A stretch of DNA of 64,000 nucleotides, taken from assembly GCA_947166385.1 (NCBI GenBank), contig CAMVEB010000014.1, forward strand, positions 29,928 through 93,927. Direction: 5' to 3'. This document shows, in pieces, positions 31,866 through 39,378 of the stretch. This DNA comes from an uncultured Clostridia bacterium. GTDB lineage: Bacteria; Bacillota; Clostridia; Christensenellales; Aristaeellaceae. The notes beneath the pieces are model-generated. The model made no database searches. It had not been told where the DNA came from and saw nothing but the letters and a program-made list of their open reading frames with translations. Numbering within the stretch: the first letter of the stretch is position 1; each line of letters begins with the position of its first letter. Both the position numbers and the translations under genes were made by a program.

Positions 31866-34490
31866 TCAGCGGAGCTCAATCTCTGCCGATACCTTTTCAT
31901 CCAGGCAGTAACCGCCCGCGTAGATCAGATATTTTCCCGGTTCCACCAGCTTTTTCCCCGCCGCTTCCAGATAGATTTCCAGGTCGCACGGGTTGACGGT
32001 AAATGTCGCGGTCCGGCACTCGCCGGGCCGGAGATCATGGAGACGTTCAAAGCCGATGAGACGGCGGATCGGATGCACGGTTTGGGATGCTGAGATCCGT
32101 TTGATATACAGCTGCGGAACCTCGTCACCGGTCATGCTGCCGGTGTTTTTCACCTTCACCGAGACCTTCAGCCGGCTCCCGTCTGTTTCGACCGCCAGAT
32201 CGCTGTATTCAAACTGGGTATAGGAAAGGCCGTATCCGAACGGGTACAGAACCGGCTGATCGAAATACCGGTAGGTTCTCGGATGGTTGATCAGGTCATA
32301 ATCCTCCATGGGCGGCAGATCCCTGTCGCTCCTGTACCAGGTCATCGGAAGGCGCCCGGCGGGGTTTGCCTCTCCGAAGAGGACGGCCGCCAGACCGTTC
32401 CCGAGATCCTGGGAACCGGTTGCACTGGTCAGAATAGCCGGCACATGCTCCTGCATCCAGCGAATCGCGTAGGGATAGTTTGTGATCAGAACCACCGCTG
32501 TATTCGGGTTCGCTTCGTAGACTGCCTCCAGCAGTTTCTCCTGAAGCGGGATCATTTCAATCGTGCTCCGGTCAATTTCTTCCTTTGCGTTCATCATCGG
32601 ATGGCAGCCCAGCGCCACAATGACCTTATCGGCCTTTTTCGCGAGCGCCTTCGCTCGTTCAATGCCGTCGGAAACGATCTCTACCGTGAGGGGGACTGCG
32701 TCTTTTTCAGAGCCGGCCCAGGCCTCCACCACGTTCCCGCCTTCCTTGGTATTGCTCTCCGGCTTTCTCCGGATCAGCGGATCCGTCCTGAGTTTTCCGT
32801 TCTCCATATACACATTCCGGTTGCCGAAACAGTATAGCTTCACATCGCATGCTTCGTCATTCCAGTATTCGGTCAGTTCGACGCAGTTCGCGTTCCTCGC
32901 TTCCGGGGTCCGAACCGCGTCCGCTTTGCCGATGGTGAAGTTCTCAAAGATCATAAAGGTGAACGGTTCATCGGAGGCCAGGCTGATCTTTCCGTCCGGC
33001 GCAGCCGTTACATATTTCCGGTAGGCGGGCGCGTACAGGAAGTTGCTGCCGCAGCCCCAGTTCGATTGTTCAAAAATGACGGCGTCTTCTGCTTTGTCCA
33101 CCAGCACCAGTTCCGCCGGCTCCGATCCTGCATGCCCCCGGGGAGGCTGCGCGGGATGACTGCCGCCGATATACTGGTTTCCGACCCTGAACCGGAACAG
33201 GTTCAGTCCGCTCTCATAGGGCACCGGGTGATGCATTTTCTTTTCAAGGCCTGCCTTCAGGGTTACCCTGTACAGGGGTTTGCCGCCATACCAGTCCATC
33301 AGCCAGCTGTTCCCGGGATGGCCGATCAGGGCGATATCATCGTCCTTCCCGAACGGCAGGAAATCATGCTCATTTTTCAGCAGAATATTGGATTCCGTGC
33401 TCATCCGGAGAGAGATTCGCTTCGCTTCGTCCGTTCCCACATCCGCCATATCCAGCTCCGCGTACGGATCTTCCGGATCAAATACGCCCTGGCGGATCAG
33501 CTCCGTAACCGTGCAGAGAATGGCTTTGTCCATCTCTGCCTCCGTGATGAGACCGCGCTCGTATGCTTCCCGCGCGGCCTTCTCCACTTCGGCAGGGTTG
33601 TCCAGCATCGCGTCCACACCGGCTCGGACGCCTTCGGCCAGGGTTTCCGCGTGGGTCTCGAAATAATGATGAAAGGTTACGGTCTGCAGAAAATCGCCGC
33701 CGTCTGTCATCGCATACCGGATGCCCCACTGGTCTTTCAGCAAATCCTGCACCTCGTGGTTCAGCATGGCCGGCAGATGGTTGATCTCGTTGTAGGAGGT
33801 CATCACTCCCTCTGCGTGCCCTTCCTGCGCACAGTAGCGGAACGGTTCCAGCTCATAATCGTATTTGACTTTGTCACTGACGTCAAAGCTGTCATAGGCG
33901 CGCCGGTATTCCTGGTTGTTCGCGTAGAAATGCTTCAGGACCGCGCCGGTCCGGATCCGGTCGCCCCGGTCCCCCGGCGCCAGAGGCGTCCCGTCGTAAC
34001 GGTGCTCATCCTGCATTCCGGCAATGTAGGCGGAAGCCATCTTGCCGGTCAGGTACGGATCCTCCCCGTAGCCTTCCTCGTTCCGCCCCCACCGGGGATC
34101 GCGGCACAGGTCGACCGTGGGAGCCAGACGGCAGTGTCCGCCTTTGCCCACGGCGTTCTCAAACGCCCGAGCTTCCTTTCCTGTGATGTCGCCGGCCCTG
34201 CGGATCAGTTCCCGGTCAAAGGTTGCCGCCATGCCGATCGGTTGGGGAAAGGAAGTCGTCGGAGTGGGAGGATACGCTTCCCCCTGTCCGGCTCTCGCCT
34301 GGACGCCGTGCGCGCCTTCCCCTCCGCAGGTGGAAACGTCAATCCCCAGTCTTTCGTTCCGGATCCTCAGGGAAAAACAGGAAAACTTCTCCCCGATTGT
34401 CATCTGGGAGACTAGCCATTTTGCCCGTTCCTCCACGGAAAGCGCGGGATTGAACAAAGGGGTGTCAGGATAAAAAGCCTTTTTCGTCAT
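31866..34490 (-). CDS. Glycoside hydrolase family 3
   Basis: An 874-residue GH3 enzyme without signal peptide, so cytoplasmic. The N-terminal TIM-barrel domain carries the nucleophile Asp in RYAMTDGGDF near residue 261. The second domain includes VIVALGCHP and the interrupted insert at about 390-600. The C-terminal fibronectin-III-like domain contains EVPQLYIKRISASQ and PIRRLIGFERL. Such enzymes release glucose or xylose from beta-linked oligosaccharides; substrate not deducible. The start at 34490 is preceded by GGAGGAG; the ATG 24 bases upstream lies before that site and is rejected. Confidence 0.9.
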   Translation of the reverse strand: MTKKAFYPDTPLFNPALSVEERAKWLVSQMTIGEKFSCFSLRIRNERLGIDVSTCGGEGAHGVQARAGQGEAYPPTPTTSFPQPIGMAATFDRELIRRAGDITGKEARAFENAVGKGGHCRLAPTVDLCRDPRWGRNEEGYGEDPYLTGKMASAYIAGMQDEHRYDGTPLAPGDRGDRIRTGAVLKHFYANNQEYRRAYDSFDVSDKVKYDYELEPFRYCAQEGHAEGVMTSYNEINHLPAMLNHEVQDLLKDQWGIRYAMTDGGDFLQTVTFHHYFETHAETLAEGVRAGVDAMLDNPAEVEKAAREAYERGLITEAEMDKAILCTVTELIRQGVFDPEDPYAELDMADVGTDEAKRISLRMSTESNILLKNEHDFLPFGKDDDIALIGHPGNSWLMDWYGGKPLYRVTLKAGLEKKMHHPVPYESGLNLFRFRVGNQYIGGSHPAQPPRGHAGSEPAELVLVDKAEDAVIFEQSNWGCGSNFLYAPAYRKYVTAAPDGKISLASDEPFTFMIFENFTIGKADAVRTPEARNANCVELTEYWNDEACDVKLYCFGNRNVYMENGKLRTDPLIRRKPESNTKEGGNVVEAWAGSEKDAVPLTVEIVSDGIERAKALAKKADKVIVALGCHPMMNAKEEIDRSTIEMIPLQEKLLEAVYEANPNTAVVLITNYPYAIRWMQEHVPAILTSATGSQDLGNGLAAVLFGEANPAGRLPMTWYRSDRDLPPMEDYDLINHPRTYRYFDQPVLYPFGYGLSYTQFEYSDLAVETDGSRLKVSVKVKNTGSMTGDEVPQLYIKRISASQTVHPIRRLIGFERLHDLRPGECRTATFTVNPCDLEIYLEAAGKKLVEPGKYLIYAGGYCLDEKVSAEIELR

Positions 34491-34570
34491 ATGCGGCTCC
34501 TCCGTTTTTTCCATTCTTTTCTCTGCGGGTTTCTTTTCTGTTTCCCAAAGGAAACAGGATCACCGTCTGT

Positions 34571-35116
34571 TCAGTCTTCTCCGGAAAGGCATACTGTCCG
34601 CAGGGAATGCCCGACAGCCGGGAGGAAAACATTCAGGATATCCTCAGTCCGGATTTTCAGGCTGGACGTGCAGACACAGGGATGGCAGCCGATATAGTCG
34701 CCTTTGAGCACATCCTCGTCCACCAGCAGCTGAACATCATGGCTGTGGTCGTTCATCAGTCCCATGATGCTCACCGCGCCAGGTTCGATATCCAGGTATT
34801 TCAGCATGCCTTCGGGATCCGCGAAGGACAGGCGGGCTGAGTTGATTTGTTTTGACAGTTCTTTTGTTTTGAACTTCTTGTCCCCCGGCATCATCAGAAG
34901 ATAGAAGGCCGTCTTCTGGCGGTTGCAGAGGAACAGGTTCTTGCAGATCACAACGCCGAGCACCGCGTCGATTTCATTGCAGGCTTCCATGCAATCCGCC
35001 CGTTCATGGTCAGTCCGCTGATAACGGATCCCCAGGGAATCCAGGTAATCATAGGTGCGGATTTCCCTGGGAAGGCGGCCTTCCGTGTTTTCAGGGCGTC
35101 CAGTCAGTAATTCCAT
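34571..35116 (-). CDS. Prolyl-tRNA editing protein, YbaK/ProX type
   Basis: A 181-residue protein of the YbaK/aminoacyl-tRNA deacylase superfamily. The conserved pieces are VICKNLFLCNRQK, LMMPGDKKFKTKEL and the substrate-facing GAVSIMGLMNDH, as in ProX, which clears Ala-tRNA(Pro). The start has AAGGAGG upstream. It is 80 bases upstream of the GH3 gene on the same strand, so read-through is possible. Confidence 0.88.
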   Translation of the reverse strand: MELLTGRPENTEGRLPREIRTYDYLDSLGIRYQRTDHERADCMEACNEIDAVLGVVICKNLFLCNRQKTAFYLLMMPGDKKFKTKELSKQINSARLSFADPEGMLKYLDIEPGAVSIMGLMNDHSHDVQLLVDEDVLKGDYIGCHPCVCTSSLKIRTEDILNVFLPAVGHSLRTVCLSGED

Positions 35117-35210
35117 GCCTGTTCCTCCTTGCGGAATGCTGTATCTTTTTTATATCGCATTCCGGGTTTCTTTGCAACGGGATAAGTTTTATGTCGCGGA
35201 ATAATTCTGA

Positions 35211-35243
35211 AAAAAACGGAAGCCTCCGCAAAGGAGACTTCCG
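35211..35243 (-). terminator. Terminator of the 5'-nucleotidase
   Basis: CGGAAGCCTCC and GGAGACTTCCG, followed leftward by six T bases. Confidence 0.7.
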
Positions 35244-35263
35244 AAATGGAACCGGGGTCCGGA

Positions 35264-36961
35264 TTACTTGATGATGGTGAGGGAACCGCGGGGCTCACCG
35301 TAGGCTTCGGCGGTAATGACGCCGTTGAGGGCCTCCGTGACATAGGCGATCACCGCTTCATCCAGCGTCATGCCGGTATCAAAGGAAGCGATGGATTTGG
35401 CGAACACATTGTAGGTATCGCCGCCGGCCGTGCAGAAATTGTTGGTAATCACGGCGTAGACCTCGTCCGGGTTGAAGGGCTTCCCGTTGACGGAGGTGAT
35501 GGTGACGCGCTGGATGGAAGCCGGTGCATAGTAGGCGGTCTCTTTGCCGTCCAGCATGTAGAGCTCACCCTGGTCGAAGGGCTTCGTGGTGTCAATCGTC
35601 CATTCAATGCCGGAAGTCTGCGGATATCCGCCGATCGGATCCGGCGTGCAGAAGGTGGAAGCTTCCAGCGCTTCCAGCAGTTCGGCGCCGGTCACGAAGA
35701 CCACCGCTACCGTATTGCCGAAGGGCAGGACGGTATTGATATCCTTCTTGGTCACATCGCCTGCGGGGATGGTGGCGCGGATGCCGCCGCCGTTGGTAAG
35801 GCCGATCACATCGCTGAGTTCATCCTGTTCAATGCCGCCCTCTTTGACCACGGACCACACGATCGCGTCGGTAATCAGGTCGCCGAGGTTGGTCTCTTCC
35901 GTCCGGTTGCCGGGCGCCTTTTCGCCGTTCAGCAGGACTTCGGTTTTCGCGAATACCGAGTTGTACTCTGCGTCCACCTGATCCATGATCTCCCTGGCCT
36001 TGGCCAGGACGGTCTCATTGATATGCTGGAAACTGTACAGGCTGGAGCCGAGGAAGGTCGGGATCAGGAAGTTGCTTTCGATGCCCTTCGCTTCATTGTC
36101 GATGACAACAACGCCGATGTTGGCGAATTTGGTGCCGGTGGACTGGATGGGTTCGCCGTCCTGTCCGGCGGTCATGACGGCATGGCTGTGAGCGTCGAGC
36201 ACCATATCAATGCCTTCAATTTTCTTCAGCGTGTCCGTGGAGCGGTATCCGTTGACCTTGGATTCGGCGTCCACGCCCAGGTGGAACAGGCCGAAAACCA
36301 GATCAGACTTTTCGCGGACTTCGTTGATCGCCGCCTGGGTTGTTTCATACAGTTTGTCAAACGTGGCGAAGGAGATATCTTGGATCAGGCCGGGATTGAC
36401 CTTGGTTGCGGTTTCCGGGGTGTCCACGCCGACAAAGCCGATCTTCAGGCCGCTGGGGGTTTCATAGATGGCGGAGCCGGGAAGAATGGTCGCCCCGGTC
36501 TCGTCCACCGTGATATCCGCACACAGGGTGGTGAATTTCGCGGATTCCAGGTTTGTCTTCAGCTGCTCATAGCCAAAGTCAAAGTCATGATTGCCCAGCG
36601 CGACAACATTGTAGCCCGCCGCGTTCATCATCTCAATAGCCGCCGCGCCCTTGTTGGCGACGACATACATGGTTCCCTGGCTGAAGTCTCCGCAATCGGC
36701 CAGGATTACGTCCGCGCCGGCGGAAACGAAATAGTCCCGCAGGCCCGCGATATACGCGTATCCGTCCAGCTGTCCGTGGACGTCGTTCGAGTGCAGGATG
36801 ACGGTTTTTCCGGTATAGTCTTTCGCCAGCTCTGTCCGGATATCGGCATGGGCGGCATAATCGCTCAGCGACCAGTCAGGCGTACCCGCGTCCTCCGCAA
36901 AGGCGGACATCATGGTCAGCGCCAGCACCAGCGCCATCATCAGTGCAACCAGTTTCTTCAT
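35264..36961 (-). CDS. Secreted 5'-nucleotidase/UshA-like phosphoesterase
   Basis: A 565-residue exported protein with signal peptide MKKLVALMMALVLALTMMSAFAED. The metallophosphoesterase half has HSNDVHGQ, ADCGDFSQG and ALGNHDFDFG, all metal ligands. The C-terminal substrate-binding half starts with TNLGDLITDAI and contains LTNGGGIRATIPAGDV and a Phe-containing clamp. It dephosphorylates nucleotides or sugar-phosphate compounds outside the membrane. No sorting motif was seen. Expressed alone. Confidence 0.92.
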   Translation of the reverse strand: MKKLVALMMALVLALTMMSAFAEDAGTPDWSLSDYAAHADIRTELAKDYTGKTVILHSNDVHGQLDGYAYIAGLRDYFVSAGADVILADCGDFSQGTMYVVANKGAAAIEMMNAAGYNVVALGNHDFDFGYEQLKTNLESAKFTTLCADITVDETGATILPGSAIYETPSGLKIGFVGVDTPETATKVNPGLIQDISFATFDKLYETTQAAINEVREKSDLVFGLFHLGVDAESKVNGYRSTDTLKKIEGIDMVLDAHSHAVMTAGQDGEPIQSTGTKFANIGVVVIDNEAKGIESNFLIPTFLGSSLYSFQHINETVLAKAREIMDQVDAEYNSVFAKTEVLLNGEKAPGNRTEETNLGDLITDAIVWSVVKEGGIEQDELSDVIGLTNGGGIRATIPAGDVTKKDINTVLPFGNTVAVVFVTGAELLEALEASTFCTPDPIGGYPQTSGIEWTIDTTKPFDQGELYMLDGKETAYYAPASIQRVTITSVNGKPFNPDEVYAVITNNFCTAGGDTYNVFAKSIASFDTGMTLDEAVIAYVTEALNGVITAEAYGEPRGSLTIIK

Positions 36962-37039
36962 TTCCTGAAAACCTCCTCTTTTGTTTTTTGGGGTTTGCGA
37001 CAGATCCGGTCATTTCTCCGGCTCAGTCAATCTGTTTTT

Positions 37040-37068
37040 ATTATATGCAAATTCCTCCTTCTTTTCAA
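37040..37068 (-). promoter_or_regulatory. Promoter of the 5'-nucleotidase
   Basis: Leftward TTGAAA (37063-37068) and TATAAT (37040-37045) with exactly 17 bases between. Confidence 0.7.
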
Positions 37069-37184
37069 GAGAGGAGGAGAAACGTTTTTGGGGAAGGTTC
37101 CGGCATTTTGGCCGGAGGAAGGAGATGATGCGGAGGATGTCGCAAATAATGTCATGGGTGAATCGGATAAAGAAGGGATGAATC

Positions 37185-38786
37185 ATGTACAGCAGAGAAC
37201 AGGCGGCGGAGATCTTTCGCGCCTATACGGAACGGTATGACACGCGGAATACGCTGATCTGCCACAAGGTGGAGCACACCCTCCGGGTGGCGGAGCTGTC
37301 CGGGCGGTATGCGGAAGCGCTCGGAATGGCCGGGGAAGATGCGGATCTGGCCTGGCTGATTGGCCTGATGCACGATATCGGGCGTTTTGAACAGGCTCGG
37401 CGCTATGGTACCTTTGTGGATTCTCTGTCGGTGGATCACGCGGAGCTGAGCGCGGATATCCTGTTCAGGGAGGGTCTGGCGGACAGCTTTCCGCGGGAAG
37501 GATTGCCGGATGACTGGCAGATCATCGCGGAAACAGCCATCCGCCTGCATAACAAACTGAAGCTGCCGGAAACGTTCGATGACCGGACACGCCGGTTTGC
37601 CATACTGATCCGTGACGCGGATAAGACAGACATTTTCCGTGTGATTGCCACGATTCCTTTTGAGGAGCGGGTCGGAAGCAGCCGGGCCAGTTTCACGGAG
37701 ACGGAGGAAGCAAACCCGGAAGTGATGGCATGTGTTCTGGAGCATCGGTGTGTCCCCTCAAAACTCCGGCATTCCCGCTTTGAGGGACATATTTCCCACT
37801 GCTGCATGGCCTTTGAGATGGTCTGCGAGATCAGCCGCCGGACGGTAAAGGAAGAGGGCTGGCTTTCCGCTCTGCTTGCGACCGGGCAGTGGCCGGAGAT
37901 GGTTTTTATCGACGATCACGTCGGACAGGCAAGCCTGCTGGGGTGCCCGGTGATAGGCTTTCAGGAGTTTCGCAGGCGTTTCGGACCGGAAGAGGCGCGT
38001 TTCGTGATCACGATCGGGGAACCGAAGTACCGCCGGGAAGCCTTCGACCGGATGACGGAGGCCGGCTATCAGGGCGCGCGCCTGGTTCATCCTTCTGCCT
38101 GCATCAGCCCGGACGCGGAGCTGGGGGAAGGCGCGCTCATCGGGCCCGGCGCCTTTATCGGCTCCCTGGCCAGAATCGGGAAAGATTTCTATGCCGCCAT
38201 GGGCGCCGCTGTCGGCCATGACGCGGTGATCGGGGATCATACGCGCGTTGGGGTCAGCGCGTTTGTCGGCGGGCATACAGTGATCGGGGAAAACGCGTTC
38301 ATCGGAAGCGGCGCGATGCTGAAGGACCGGATCCGAATCGGCGATTTCAGCGTGGTGGCGATGGCCAGCGCGGTATTCAGCGATGTTGCGGATCATACAA
38401 CCGTCATGGGGAACCCGGCCCGGATCACGAATGAAGGCAGCCAGGGTCTGCTGTACGCGCCGAGCTGTCAGCTGGCGGATTCGGCGGATCCGGAGAGCAA
38501 GGCGCCCGCGGGTGCTCCGGCAGCGGAAGAACTGACGCCGGAACGTGTCGCGGAGCTTTACTGGGATGTTTTTTCCGGCTGCTTTTCCCATACGGATTTC
38601 AATCCCGTCAGTTTTCATTTCCACGATCCCGGCTGGGATTCCATCGTGCAGATGGATCTGATCTGCCGGCTGGAAGAGGCTTTCCATATTTCGTTCAAAG
38701 GCAGGGAGACGATGAAAATCACTTCGTACCGGGCGGGTTTGGAACTGGTCAGGAAAAAGATCCGGAACGCGGGCGAAGGAAAATGA
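37185..38786 (+). CDS. HD hydrolase - PglD-like acyltransferase - acyl carrier fusion
   Basis: A 533-residue three-part protein. Residues 1-235 form an HD phosphohydrolase domain with His27/His31, the His63-Asp64 doublet in LMHDIGRFEQ and a late Asp in IRDADKTD. From about 240 the sequence becomes a PglD/NeuD-type acyltransferase, entering directly at VFIDDHVGQASLLGCPVIG, so the usual front with its nucleotide-binding loop is missing. The hexapeptide left-handed beta-helix follows (GALIGPGAFIG, VIGDHTRVGVSAFVGG), ending NPARI. Residues 450-530 are an acyl carrier domain with the attachment Ser486 in GWDSIVQMDLI. The fusion point suggests a deletion that joined separate genes in frame. The start has AAGGGATG before it. 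Confidence 0.8.
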   Translation: MYSREQAAEIFRAYTERYDTRNTLICHKVEHTLRVAELSGRYAEALGMAGEDADLAWLIGLMHDIGRFEQARRYGTFVDSLSVDHAELSADILFREGLADSFPREGLPDDWQIIAETAIRLHNKLKLPETFDDRTRRFAILIRDADKTDIFRVIATIPFEERVGSSRASFTETEEANPEVMACVLEHRCVPSKLRHSRFEGHISHCCMAFEMVCEISRRTVKEEGWLSALLATGQWPEMVFIDDHVGQASLLGCPVIGFQEFRRRFGPEEARFVITIGEPKYRREAFDRMTEAGYQGARLVHPSACISPDAELGEGALIGPGAFIGSLARIGKDFYAAMGAAVGHDAVIGDHTRVGVSAFVGGHTVIGENAFIGSGAMLKDRIRIGDFSVVAMASAVFSDVADHTTVMGNPARITNEGSQGLLYAPSCQLADSADPESKAPAGAPAAEELTPERVAELYWDVFSGCFSHTDFNPVSFHFHDPGWDSIVQMDLICRLEEAFHISFKGRETMKITSYRAGLELVRKKIRNAGEGK

Positions 38787-38799
38787 GAGGGGCCGAGAC

Positions 38800-39081
38800 A
38801 TGGGCGTTTTCTGGGATTTTGAAAGCTTTGCCAATGCGCCGGCGCTGATCGCGGACACCGGTGCAATCCTGACTTACCGGGATCTGGAGTCCCTTTCCGG
38901 GGACATGGAAGCCGGGATTCGGGAGCATGCTGATCGGGATAACGCATCCGGGCCGCTGGTGATGTTTGTGTGCCGCAATAGAACCTCCTTTTTTTCGGTG
39001 GCGCCTGTTGACTTGTACCCCGCTTTTGATTATGATGAAAAAAACTGCCAGATGCATCCTGTACTGCGTATAAAGAAATGA
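38800..39081 (+). pseudogene. Truncated adenylate-forming enzyme (N-terminal piece)
   Basis: A 93-residue frame beginning 13 bases after the carrier domain. FANAPALIADTGAILTYRDL followed by VMFVCRNRTSFF is the usual N-terminus of AMP-forming acyl or aminoacyl ligases (about 450 residues). The frame leaves the family after about 68 residues and ends with an unrelated tail. The ATP-binding TSGSTG motif and the catalytic lysine are absent. It probably once loaded the adjacent carrier domain. Confidence 0.65.
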
Positions 39082-39144
39082 GGCGCCCGCTTCCGGGGCG
39101 CTGGAGCATACAGGACTGCGTGATCAGTAAAGGAGATGAAAACA

Positions 39145-39378
39145 ATGAGTAACATCAGTGAACTAAACTGGGAAGAGATGAAGAAGGTAACCGGTGGCTA
39201 TGTTGTGGATAACGGAACAGGCGATAAATTCTGGATCGTCCTGCAGGACGGAACAGTCAAAGGTTATGCGCCGACGGAGCAGCAGGCGCAGGAGTTTGCC
39301 AGATCGTTCGGCGCCAGCACTACGGTTCTGACGCTGGAGGACTACCAGGCGAAGTTTGGTCATGAGCTGAAGTGGTAA
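39145..39378 (+). CDS. Double-glycine leader peptide (bacteriocin-like precursor)
   Basis: A 77-residue protein. The leader MSNISELNWEEMKKVTGG has the acidic/hydrophobic helix and terminal Gly-Gly recognised by C39 peptidase exporters. The predicted mature part begins YVVDNGTGDKFW and ends EDYQAKFGHELKW, with no Cys and so no disulfide or lanthionine potential. AAAGGAG lies nine bases before this ATG; the ATG at 39136 is too close. Its last 59 bases overlap, tail to tail, the ABC exporter gene. Bacteriocin, signal peptide or secreted modulator are all possible. Confidence 0.65.
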   Translation: MSNISELNWEEMKKVTGGYVVDNGTGDKFWIVLQDGTVKGYAPTEQQAQEFARSFGASTTVLTLEDYQAKFGHELKW

